Positions 1 through 7,186 of a stretch of 8,212 nucleotides of DNA are shown here, piece by piece. Source of the stretch: Planctomycetaceae bacterium. GTDB taxonomy: Bacteria > Planctomycetota > Planctomycetia > Planctomycetales > Planctomycetaceae. The first letter of the stretch is position 1. Each line of letters starts with the position of its first letter. The DNA is taken from contig DOCI01000316.1 in the NCBI GenBank assembly GCA_003503535.1, positions 1 to 8,212 of the forward strand. Direction: 5' to 3'. The position numbers and the translations under genes are program-made. Under the pieces are notes generated by a model. That model was not told the origin of the DNA and searched no databases. It saw only the letters and a program-made list of their open reading frames with translations.

Positions 1-180
1 ATTCCTTCTTTTTTTCATGAGAGTTGAGAGTTCCCATTGAATTTGATACTGGAAATAATTTCCAATTTCACCGCCTTGTTTCATAGAATATAACCCATTG
101 ATTACCTTGGTAACCTGGGGGCTTCCAGTGGCTTTCAATCTGGGGTGTAAACGCGCTCTTTCTTATTAGAATCCGTATTA
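1..180 (-). other. Left-edge region downstream of the multihaem gene; weak open frame, no recognised gene
   Basis: This is the stretch after the TAG stop of the multihaem gene. On the minus strand one frame stays open from about 162 to the window edge. It contains a possible ATG at 84-82, giving 28 codons beginning MKQGGEIGNYFQYQIQW, and a possible TTG at 138-136. Neither has a convincing Shine-Dalgarno sequence upstream, and 54 open codons is not long enough to be meaningful alone. I do not recognise the peptide. It could be the 5' end of a further minus-strand gene or chance. On the plus strand all three frames close within 40 bases of the edge. A short imperfect inverted repeat (100-105 with 110-115, loop of 4) is present but has no following T-run, so I do not call a terminator. 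Confidence 0.3.
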
Positions 181-3100
181 CTATGGTTTTGGAATCTGGT
201 TCATCGTGTAATAAGCAGATGCGGGAAAAAGGTCCAATGCTTCGTTCAGGTGCAACTCATAGACGAAGCTGGGCTTGAGTTGATCGACATTGATTCGGAC
301 AGTTTTTCCACCGTCGTCCACTTCCAGGGATGTGATTTCAGGTCGATAGCGGCCGGAATCGGGTGAGGCATAGGCTCCTTCCCAAATACGGGTATAACCG
401 ATCAGATCATACGTTTCTTTTTTCTGCAACGCCTGTTCGGAAACCGGCTCCAGAAATTCCAGTTCAAAACCGGTACTGGTTGCTCGAAGTTCGCGGATTC
501 CGTTGGGAAGTTTATTCTGAGGAGTCAGTCGGATAATTTCCCCGGTGTTTTGTCCCCCCAGCCAGCCGCTGTCGTGAATGTTGCCAATATAAATCAGACC
601 ATCTGGGCTCACGCCACCACAGATGGGGCCGAGAAAGACTGGAGCATCCGTTGGCAGGTTCTCTGCTGATTTCGTCAACTCGTAACAGGCCCCCTGCAGG
701 TCTCCGTTGACTTCCTGAAGTGAAAATCGCACCAGAAAACGATTGTTGTATTCGCAGCCGACGCCATGACCCCGAAATGCGGAAAGCGCGCCCAGGCCAT
801 CACGATCGGGAATGAAAAAGATGCCGTTTACGCTGCGTGTCCAGGGATGTGGAATCTGAATGGCTGCCCGTTTTTCTTCACTAGGACTGGTTCGCTGTCC
901 TGGCACGCCATAAGTTGCATCTGGAATAATGTAATTGATCTCATTGAAACAGTTCTGCACCCCCTGCTGGTCAGAAACAAATACCCGACCTTTGCTGTCA
1001 GAAGCAATTCCAATCGGATATCGCAATGCGGAGGCTATCGGGGTTAATTCAGAATCCTGCTCCAACCGCAGGACATCGCCTCGCCAGAGTGTTAATTCTC
1101 TTTCACGATCTTTCTGAGTGTAATCGCTTCCGGTCGCAATCAGGAGTTTTCCATTCCTGTCTTGTGCAAAGCCGGTGACCCAGTCGTGATAATTTTCACT
1201 GTGCCCCCAGCCATCGGCGATAACTTTCAATTGCGGGCGATCAGACTGAAATTGATCGATCCGTAAAATCTCCGGTTTGTGAGCGACGTATAAACTGTCT
1301 CCTTCACAGTGCACACCGAAAGGAGCTGCCAGGCCACTTTGAATCAACTGGAGTTGATCATCGAGTCCATCTCGATCACTATCCTTTAATGAGAAGACAT
1401 CCCCTTTTAAAGAGGAAACAATCATCTGCCGATCTTTTGACCAGGCCAAAGCTGTCGGCATGAGGGTACTGGTTAACGGCAATCGATGAGCATCAAACCC
1501 GGGAGTGCCGGTGATGACTTCAGGGCGACCTGTCACTTGGGGCTTATCGGGAAAAGGAGTCGTAGCGCGGGTATAAAGCTTTGTCCAATATTCGAGATTC
1601 AGATCCTGGGATCCATTCGCGCCTGCCTGAAATGAGATCGGATCCGGTTCTTCCGAGCCGAGGGGAATCCGTTTTCCTTGGACAATCAATTCAGGTTGTG
1701 CAACCGAAGTCGGTTCAATCGATTGCTGCAAGGCGAGAAGATACCCCTGAGGAACATCCGTTGCTTCAATTCGACGAGCAAAGCCTGATTGCTTATCATC
1801 CGTCAGGGGCAGCATATGTTCGGAGATCTTAATGATGTGGAGTTGACCATCAATGCGAAAATCGATCTCATAATGTAGAATGACTCCTTCAGATTCCACA
1901 CGGTAATCCCGTAGCCGTCCCGTACGAAATCCTTCTTTGGAGGGTTGAATCAACGATGCCGAAGGTTCATTGGATTTCCTTAATACGAAATCTGCCTGTT
2001 GCGTAAACTCTTTAACAACTGGAGCACCAGCCATGTGCCAGAACCAGGATTTGCCTTCGGTTTGCTGAAAGGCGAAATCACCATAAGTCCACTCATGTAG
2101 ACTTACGGCATCCAGATCAAATAACAGGCTATGTCCGTTATCGAGTCCAATTGCCAGTGGCCGAGCAAGAAATTTTCGATCTTTATTTGAGCCCGTTCTC
2201 TCAAACACATCTCGTACAATTCCTGAAGGTTCGCCGGGCTGAACGACCAGATACTTTTCCACAACAGTCGGATTTGAGGGAGCCTTAAATTCCGGATGAT
2301 TCATTCCCTGCCACAGAACAGTCAGTTGCTCGTGGATCGTTTCGATCGGGAAGCCGTGCTTCGGCTGATTGTAACTGGGCATCTCCATGCCAGGGACAAT
2401 GCGTAATGGCGAAGAGGTCCAGCGGAGAAAATAGGGCGATCTCATTCGGCTGGCCAGCCCGAGCATATCGGAACCACGAGTTCCCAAAGCGGTGTTCCTC
2501 GGCTCGTATTCACCAAATTTATGACAAGCGATGCAATTGAATGCGCGTCCGCCAATCAACTCTCGTCCTGTCAAGAGGACCTCAGCTGATGTCAAATTGA
2601 CTTCTGCTAACTGCAGGCGTTCATCTGGAATGGGATCAGGCAGGCGATCATGGCCGATCAGATAGCTCAACAATTGTTTGGATTCGGACTCCGTGTGATT
2701 GAACTTTGGCATGCGAACAGACAACCACGGCAAGCGTTTCGGTAACTCTCCACGGATACCTTTTGCGAGTGATTCCGTCAGCATCCGATCTCCCACGGCT
2801 GTTAAGTGGGGAGGAATTAATCCCTGGCTTTGACCAGTGAGACGGGGATCCTTTTTAGATACTTTTCCAGCCACTGCAACAAGTCCAGCTTCTCGATCCC
2901 GGGGATGACAAGCCGTGCAGTTTTTTTCAATCAGCAAATCGGCCCCACGGAAATAATCCATCGTTTGATGATGTGCATTCTGCTCACGGACTTCTGGAGA
3001 GTTTTTCATCCAGGCACGAATTGCCTCGACATTGGCTTGAGGATAATAAGGCTGGTGGGCAGCTGAGTTTTCCTTACGCTCTGCAAGACAGCCGAGCAAA

Positions 3101-4371
3101 TTCGAGTTTTCCGGCAATTCTTCATAGACACGCAAGTGGTATTCATAAGGCAGGGGGTCGCCATTGATCTCCTGCTCGAAACCAGAGATTTCGTGACAGG
3201 AGACGCAACCGAAAAATTGAATCGCTTTTTTACCGCGAGACAATTGTTCTTCATCTGCCAGAGTCTGTGGTGTCTTTTTTTGATGGTCAGTCTCGCCTTT
3301 GAGCGAAGAAAGATAGACCGCAAGTTGCTGAGTTTCTTTTTGGTCCAGTTGAAATACGGGCATGCGGTGATGTGGATTCAGAGAAGCCGGGTCTTTCAGC
3401 CAGGCGGCGATCCATTCCAGACTGCGTTTGGCCCCCACTTCATCAAGTGTTCCTCCACCAAAGTCGCCACTGGTGCCCAAGTCTCCAATTGTATGACAAG
3501 CCAGGCAACCGGTTGAGAATGCCAGCAATTCACCGGCCACGGTTTCGTCTTCTTTCGATTTGACTTTGACTTTGGAAAGTTTGGATAGACTTTGTTTGTG
3601 ATGCAGTAAATAAGCAGCAATGTCAGCCGCCTGCTCGCTGGTCATCTTGAAATGTGGCATATTGTCCGTGCCGGAGGGCTTCTCCAACAGTTTTTGAGAG
3701 ATCCAGGAATCTTTCAAGCCGATCGCCGCATGTATCAGTGATGGAGCAGGACTGCTTTGCGTATTTCGATCCAATGCATGACAACGATCACAATGCAATG
3801 CGCGGAACTGGTGTCGTCCAACTTCGATTTCTGTCAGATCGGGACGCCCCTCTTCCCGATACAGAAGGTAGGTCGAGACTGGTTCAATCGGAAATTTTTC
3901 ACTCGACCAGAATAATTTGATCGCGCCCACATTCCCTGTTTTTCGGTAACGGATATCAAGTTCCTTTTCGCCAAAGGAGAGAGGGATTTCCTCTCCTGAG
4001 ATCCACTGGGGTTGATCAGAAAATCCCTTTAATACAGTTTTGCCATCGATCAGGATTTCAACTTCACCTGCCAGATAGACATGAAAACGGTGTCCCCCCT
4101 GACTCTTGACCAGTAGCAGACCCTGCCAGTTTGCAGAAAATGGTCCGGGCCCCATTAGCGGATCAGGAGAACTCGACTGCCAGTCAAATGAGACATCGGC
4201 ATCGATTCTTTCCAGTCTGGTATCGCCAACTATGTAAGTGCCGAGCAATCCAGGAGGAAAATCGCTTTCTTCTGGATTCTCAACTTCGGGAGCAGCTAAG
4301 ACAAAGTTGGTTACATTAACAATCAGCAGTAATGAGAACAGGAAGGGAAGTCGGAGGGAGTTCGTCTGCAC
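181..4371 (-). CDS. Exported PA14 / five-haem cytochrome c / GSDH-like propeller protein
   Basis: A 1396-residue protein that starts at GTG (4371-4369). Residues 1-26 form a signal peptide (hydrophobic core about 9-25, cleavage near VLA/APE), which supports this start and places the protein outside the inner membrane. Residues about 38-170 look like a PA14 domain, a beta-sandwich often binding carbohydrate. Five haem-c motifs follow: CDRCH 194-198, CLACH 289-293, CVSCH 389-393, CTACH 485-489 and CIACH 613-617. Likely distal Met ligands are M238, M337, M554 and M662 or M664; domain three has no obvious one. Residues about 700-925 are a beta-rich domain like those beside haem domains in planctomycete proteins. 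Residues about 950-1285 resemble the sugar/sorbosone dehydrogenase propeller (the Pirellula/Verrucomicrobium membrane-bound dehydrogenase family), with a calcium-loop-like DSDRDGLDD at 997-1005. The C-terminus from about 1290 looks Ig-like. There is no C-terminal anchor. The role is inferred to be periplasmic or surface oxidation with electrons passed through the haems; the substrate is unknown. The gene lies 18 nt after the PDZ gene and is probably co-transcribed with it. Confidence 0.93.
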   Translation of the reverse strand: MQTNSLRLPFLFSLLLIVNVTNFVLAAPEVENPEESDFPPGLLGTYIVGDTRLERIDADVSFDWQSSSPDPLMGPGPFSANWQGLLLVKSQGGHRFHVYLAGEVEILIDGKTVLKGFSDQPQWISGEEIPLSFGEKELDIRYRKTGNVGAIKLFWSSEKFPIEPVSTYLLYREEGRPDLTEIEVGRHQFRALHCDRCHALDRNTQSSPAPSLIHAAIGLKDSWISQKLLEKPSGTDNMPHFKMTSEQAADIAAYLLHHKQSLSKLSKVKVKSKEDETVAGELLAFSTGCLACHTIGDLGTSGDFGGGTLDEVGAKRSLEWIAAWLKDPASLNPHHRMPVFQLDQKETQQLAVYLSSLKGETDHQKKTPQTLADEEQLSRGKKAIQFFGCVSCHEISGFEQEINGDPLPYEYHLRVYEELPENSNLLGCLAERKENSAAHQPYYPQANVEAIRAWMKNSPEVREQNAHHQTMDYFRGADLLIEKNCTACHPRDREAGLVAVAGKVSKKDPRLTGQSQGLIPPHLTAVGDRMLTESLAKGIRGELPKRLPWLSVRMPKFNHTESESKQLLSYLIGHDRLPDPIPDERLQLAEVNLTSAEVLLTGRELIGGRAFNCIACHKFGEYEPRNTALGTRGSDMLGLASRMRSPYFLRWTSSPLRIVPGMEMPSYNQPKHGFPIETIHEQLTVLWQGMNHPEFKAPSNPTVVEKYLVVQPGEPSGIVRDVFERTGSNKDRKFLARPLAIGLDNGHSLLFDLDAVSLHEWTYGDFAFQQTEGKSWFWHMAGAPVVKEFTQQADFVLRKSNEPSASLIQPSKEGFRTGRLRDYRVESEGVILHYEIDFRIDGQLHIIKISEHMLPLTDDKQSGFARRIEATDVPQGYLLALQQSIEPTSVAQPELIVQGKRIPLGSEEPDPISFQAGANGSQDLNLEYWTKLYTRATTPFPDKPQVTGRPEVITGTPGFDAHRLPLTSTLMPTALAWSKDRQMIVSSLKGDVFSLKDSDRDGLDDQLQLIQSGLAAPFGVHCEGDSLYVAHKPEILRIDQFQSDRPQLKVIADGWGHSENYHDWVTGFAQDRNGKLLIATGSDYTQKDRERELTLWRGDVLRLEQDSELTPIASALRYPIGIASDSKGRVFVSDQQGVQNCFNEINYIIPDATYGVPGQRTSPSEEKRAAIQIPHPWTRSVNGIFFIPDRDGLGALSAFRGHGVGCEYNNRFLVRFSLQEVNGDLQGACYELTKSAENLPTDAPVFLGPICGGVSPDGLIYIGNIHDSGWLGGQNTGEIIRLTPQNKLPNGIRELRATSTGFELEFLEPVSEQALQKKETYDLIGYTRIWEGAYASPDSGRYRPEITSLEVDDGGKTVRINVDQLKPSFVYELHLNEALDLFPASAYYTMNQIPKP

Positions 4372-4389
4372 GAGGGGCTCAACTTTCAG

Positions 4390-5196
4390 TCAAAATTCTT
4401 TGTTGGACCAGGCATTCAATTTGCAAATGATCGGAATTTCTTCCTCCTGGCGACTAATCCGAATTCTGACATGATCTTCGGGGGAATACCTGGCCAGTTT
4501 CATCACAAGTTCCGTGAATGATGAAATTTCCGAATCTTCAACCCCAATGATGATATCACCAGGAAGTAAACCACTACTTTCAGCAGCACTGCCGGGCTGC
4601 ACATACATGACAATGCATCCCTTTTCAGCAGGATCCGCTATGTTTGCAGAGATGCCCAGATAAGCAGTTCCTCGATAATTAATAGTCACTGAGGGATGCG
4701 CCAAACGGGATTTCTGGATCCAATCCGGGGTGATTTTCTTGCAATTGATAATAGTCAGCCCAGTGAGTTCGGGCAAATCAGTGAAAACATTATCGAGTGC
4801 CGTCGTCGAGACATTCGCAGATTGCATTGAGAGAGCTTGCAATTCGGGATATCTGCTCAAACTGGCAATTGTTTGATCGGTGACCGGATATTTCTGAAAG
4901 TGTATTTGTCGAACTTCTTCAAGAGTGGGCAACTCATAGTCTGTAAACTTATGGACATAATCAGAAAGCGACGTCCACATACCAGGCTGAATTATTGTGT
5001 AAACAATGGCACCCTGGTTTCTCAAGTGTGCCAGATGTCTCTTCTGATTCTGGATCGGAAGCAAAGTGACTGCGACCACAACGACAATTAGAAATACAAT
5101 CGAGCCGAAAACCAGCCAAAAACTCTTTCGTTGTGACGAGGGATCGACCCGCACAATACCTTCAGAGTAAAATTCGGATTCTGGGTCGAATGTCAT
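4390..5196 (-). CDS. Membrane-anchored LRR-like / PDZ-domain protein
   Basis: I start this gene at ATG 5196-5194 (268 residues). A TTG one codon upstream (5199-5197) would add one residue. A modest AGG lies 7 nt before the ATG. Numbering from the TTG: a cytoplasmic tail of about 26 residues, one transmembrane helix at about 27-49 (WLVFGSIVFLIVVVVAVTLL), then a periplasmic part. Residues about 90-175 contain leucine-rich-repeat-like units (for example SRYPELQALSMQSANVS and LPELTGLTIINCKKIT). Residues about 180-262 form a PDZ domain with a YLGIS strand, the PGSAAESSGLLPGD hairpin and DIIIGVEDSEISS, closest in style to HtrA-type PDZ domains. No serine protease or other catalytic domain is present, so it probably recognises peptide or protein partners rather than cutting them. 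It follows the Pil/Gsp-like genes after a 260 bp gap and immediately precedes the multihaem gene. A link to secretion, in the manner of the PDZ of GspC, is possible but only inferred. Confidence 0.88.
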   Translation of the reverse strand: MTFDPESEFYSEGIVRVDPSSQRKSFWLVFGSIVFLIVVVVAVTLLPIQNQKRHLAHLRNQGAIVYTIIQPGMWTSLSDYVHKFTDYELPTLEEVRQIHFQKYPVTDQTIASLSRYPELQALSMQSANVSTTALDNVFTDLPELTGLTIINCKKITPDWIQKSRLAHPSVTINYRGTAYLGISANIADPAEKGCIVMYVQPGSAAESSGLLPGDIIIGVEDSEISSFTELVMKLARYSPEDHVRIRISRQEEEIPIICKLNAWSNKEF

Positions 5197-5199
5197 CAA

Positions 5200-5461
5200 A
5201 AAGCCTGAGTCGAAAAAATAAGAGGTGAATATTTTGCGCGCATGGAATGAAGGAACGGGAGCGCACTTGTTTCATCAAAACTATCTTATGATGAATGAGG
5301 GGATCATTTCCAGTAATAAAAATATTTCGATAGGAGTGCAGCACGATCGAGTGATCGTTTGTGAGCGAGGCGTTTGGAATTGTAATGAATTTTTTTACAA
5401 ATCACAACCCGCTTATTTGTGAATAATCTTCTCGATTTTAACCATGAGGATTAAAAAGTAT
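5200..5461. other. Noncoding spacer between the assembly module and the PDZ gene
   Basis: This AT-rich spacer of about 260 bp carries no convincing gene. Short open frames on both strands lack ribosome sites and protein-like composition. A weak bulged inverted repeat (5436-5443 with 5448-5456, loop ATGA) lies just after the stop of the PilP/GspC-like gene but has no following U-run on the minus strand. A perfect 6-bp inverted repeat with a 4-nt loop lies at 5343-5358 (ACGATC/GATCGT), again with no U-run. It falls just downstream of the candidate promoter, so it could be an operator-like site or chance. Confidence 0.6.
5379..5407 (-). promoter_or_regulatory. Candidate sigma70-type promoter for the PDZ and multihaem genes
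   Basis: On the minus strand TTGTGA (5407-5402) and TACAAT (5384-5379) are separated by exactly 17 nt. Each has two mismatches or fewer to the bacterial housekeeping consensus. Transcription would start near 5372, giving an untranslated leader of about 175 nt before the PDZ gene. The position in the only sizeable gap of the window fits a new transcription unit. The region is AT-rich, where such matches arise by chance, and planctomycete promoters are poorly characterised. Confidence 0.35.
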
Positions 5462-5977
5462 TCACTTTGCGGGCGAAGCCGAATGAACGAAGCGAACATA
5501 TGTTGAGTGAATTTCAGCAATTTGCTGGCCACTGGGAAGAACTCCCCCTTCCGGGTAGAGCACGTTATCAATCAAAGCGAACCGCTTTGTCTCGGAGTAG
5601 AGAATTGCGGTAATATCGACAGTAGGAGGTTTGAACTCTTCCGATCCCTCCATAAGATGTTGCTGCTCACTCGTGAAATTGATTTCAGAGACTTCTTCCA
5701 CAGATTTGGACTTCTGGAACGGATTGTGTTCGATAAGTTGTTCCAAATCGAACTTGGCCAGATCGAGATCAGGCTCGGAGTTGAGCAGATCAGTTGTATT
5801 TCCACCTGTCAATTGCTGAATGGCCACGTTCGTTAATTGTGTTGTGACTGAAGTTTCCTCACCTCGAGGAAAGACTAAATACAGCACTCCCGAAAGTGTG
5901 AGAATCAACAATAGTTTTCCGGGACTGATTTTCTGGGAGATTTTTGATTTGTTAAACATCGATTTTTTCCCGAACAT
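5462..5977 (-). CDS. PilP/GspC homology-region-like inner-membrane protein
   Basis: A small protein of 171 residues if it starts at ATG 5977-5975. An in-frame ATG at 5959-5957 (residue 7) has a better-placed GGA 8 nt upstream. It would also reduce the overlap with the PilO-like gene from 26 to 8 nt, so it may be the real start. A basic N-terminus is followed by one transmembrane helix at about 21-37, then a disordered acidic linker containing NPFQ (85-88), reminiscent of the N-P-F segment before the homology region of GspC-type proteins. The C-terminal domain (about 118-167, VDITAILYSETKRFALIDN followed by GGVLPSGQQIAEIHSTYVRF) matches the short beta-barrel pattern of PilP/GspC, which contacts the secretin. 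There is no lipobox cysteine, so anchoring is GspC-like rather than PilP-like. It is the last gene of the PilM-N-O-like operon. The assignment rests on pattern and context, not on strong sequence identity. Confidence 0.75.
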   Translation of the reverse strand: MFGKKSMFNKSKISQKISPGKLLLILTLSGVLYLVFPRGEETSVTTQLTNVAIQQLTGGNTTDLLNSEPDLDLAKFDLEQLIEHNPFQKSKSVEEVSEINFTSEQQHLMEGSEEFKPPTVDITAILYSETKRFALIDNVLYPEGGVLPSGQQIAEIHSTYVRFVHSASPAK

Positions 5978-6554
5978 TTTCTGCGATCGAAGCAGGTGGT
6001 AGGGTGTAAAGCTCCAGAACCATGGAGACAGAGCAGTTCTCTCCTGCTGCCCCCTGAGGAGAAATCTGGGCCGATTTCACTCGATTCATCCGATCAAAAT
6101 CTTCGAGTTCGTTAAAGAACTTGCAGATCCCGGCAAACGGTCCAGAGAGTGTCATGCTGACTGTCAGGGCCTGATAGTCCCCTTGTGTCGCAAAATTTCC
6201 CGGTCGAAATTCCTGAATGTGAACCTTGTGCACCTCTGCCAAATTTCCAATTTCCTGTAAAAATTGATCAATCACCAGTTTGTCAGATACTTTTCGAGTG
6301 ATTGCCTCAACATGAGTGTTAGCCAACTGCAGTTGACTTATCAATTCGGAATTCAATTTTTCCACATTGGAACGTTGGTCACCCAATTGATTGAATACTT
6401 CCACATGTGTTTGATTTACAGAGAGTTTTTTTTGCATCGGATGAATGAAGCAGATCCAGGCAACGATTATAGAACCAATAATCATCAAGCCGCCTGCGGA
6501 ATGAATCAGCAGCGTAAATTGATTTAGAGAGAATTTCTCTGTCAATGAATTCAT
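5952..6554 (-). CDS. pilO: PilO-like (GspM-type) inner-membrane assembly protein
   Basis: A 200-residue bitopic protein. It has a short cytoplasmic N-terminus, one transmembrane helix at about 17-38, a coiled-coil-like stretch at about 40-90 rich in Q, E, L and V, then a ferredoxin-like domain at about 95-185. The segment YQALTVSMTLSGPFAGICKF followed by FNELEDFDRMNRVKSAQIS is characteristic of PilO (the strand-helix-strand that carries the dimer interface), and a second strand VSMVLELYTL closes the fold. In type IV pili PilO pairs with PilN in the periplasm and helps connect the cytoplasmic ATPase side to the secretin. The start ATG overlaps the stop of the PilN-like gene in an ATGA arrangement and has a strong ribosome site, indicating coupled translation at matched levels. 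The symbol is by family resemblance; GspM would be an equally fair comparison. Confidence 0.85.
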   Translation of the reverse strand: MNSLTEKFSLNQFTLLIHSAGGLMIIGSIIVAWICFIHPMQKKLSVNQTHVEVFNQLGDQRSNVEKLNSELISQLQLANTHVEAITRKVSDKLVIDQFLQEIGNLAEVHKVHIQEFRPGNFATQGDYQALTVSMTLSGPFAGICKFFNELEDFDRMNRVKSAQISPQGAAGENCSVSMVLELYTLPPASIAENVREKIDV

Positions 6555-7186
6555 GATACCACCTCGGTTTCGCTGACGGCTTCGATGTGGAATTGTTTGG
6601 TCGTGTGGTTCTGGTCTTTTGTATGAGTCGCTGACTTCAATTCCACTTTATTGAACAGACCACTACTTTTCAGAGCCGAGATAAATTCCATAATCGCTTC
6701 GTCGTCTTCACCATTTCCAGCCATCGCAACCGTGCCAATTCTTTTGCATTTCCTACTAACTTTAGAAACATTGGTCGATTTGGCCGGTTGTTGTTCTTGG
6801 ACATCCTGTGAATTACAGGAAAGACTAGTCACGACAACTTGCCCCGAGGCGTGGTGCGATGCGACGGCAATCGCTTTGAGGATATGCAAAGGCGTAGGAC
6901 CAGAGACAAGGTTTTTCAGTTGAGTCTTCTGCTGTTCGATTTCCTTGAGTTGTTGACTGATCCTGGAGTTCTGCGACATCATATCTCTTACTGGTTGATA
7001 TCGCATTTCTTTTTGGTGCAACTCGACTGTCGAGACATGCAGTTCGGAGACTTGCCAGAGTATGATGATGGCCAGGCCACAAATCACAAATCCAATTGTT
7101 TTGACCCAGCGTCTCAACTGACTGCGAAAAATCAATTCAAACTGAGTCGAGAGTGGGACGAGATTCATTCGTTTGAAGCCGCTCAT
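6551..7186 (-). CDS. pilN: PilN-like inner-membrane assembly protein
   Basis: A 211-residue bitopic protein. The N-terminus has MNLVP at residues 7-11, matching the INLLP signature of PilN that docks into PilM, followed by an arginine-containing stretch and one transmembrane helix at about 30-46. A coiled coil (about 55-95) precedes a periplasmic ferredoxin-like domain: PLHILKAIAVASHHASGQVVVTSLS, then DDEAIMEFISALKSSGLFNKVELKSA and a closing FHIEAVSE strand. Between the strands, residues about 125-160 form a longer polar insertion rich in Q, K and S with a KCKR patch, probably a flexible loop. PilN bridges cytoplasmic PilM and periplasmic PilO in type IV pilus machines; the corresponding type II secretion part is the periplasmic domain of GspL. 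The ATG overlaps the stop of the PilM-like gene by ATGA and is preceded by GAGGAGG at ideal spacing, which fixes this start over the second Met at residue 7. Confidence 0.86.
   Translation of the reverse strand: MSGFKRMNLVPLSTQFELIFRSQLRRWVKTIGFVICGLAIIILWQVSELHVSTVELHQKEMRYQPVRDMMSQNSRISQQLKEIEQQKTQLKNLVSGPTPLHILKAIAVASHHASGQVVVTSLSCNSQDVQEQQPAKSTNVSKVSRKCKRIGTVAMAGNGEDDEAIMEFISALKSSGLFNKVELKSATHTKDQNHTTKQFHIEAVSETEVVS
6555..6565 (-). promoter_or_regulatory. Ribosome binding site of the PilO-like gene
   Basis: On the minus strand GAGGTGG (6565-6559) lies 4-5 nt before the ATG at 6554, inside the 3' end of the PilN-like gene. It is a strong Shine-Dalgarno match that supports this start and coupled translation. 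Confidence 0.7.

Noticed and set aside
100..115. Imperfect inverted repeat GATTAC/GTAACC as terminator of the multihaem gene
   Set aside because: Only 6 pairs including a G-U, with no U-tract following on the minus strand.
3006..3516. Open frames on both strands inside the multihaem gene (for example 3136-3516 plus, 3006-3323 minus)
   Set aside because: They overlap the well-supported cytochrome gene, which has haem motifs in the main frame, and have no ribosome sites or recognisable domains.
3600..3800. Repeated CXXCH segments considered as DNA-level repeats
   Set aside because: The five haem domains resemble each other only at protein level; no long identical DNA repeats were seen.
5162..5422. 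Short open frames in and around the spacer (5225-5422 plus, 5162-5344 minus)
   Set aside because: No ribosome site, no recognisable composition, and the minus one runs into the start of the PDZ gene in another frame.
5436..5456. Bulged AT-rich inverted repeat after the PilP/GspC-like gene as a terminator
   Set aside because: Mostly A-T pairs, one bulge and no U-run on the minus strand; too weak to call.
5507..5836. Plus-strand 109-codon frame opposite the PilP/GspC-like gene
   Set aside because: Antisense shadow of the minus-strand gene, with no domain or ribosome site.
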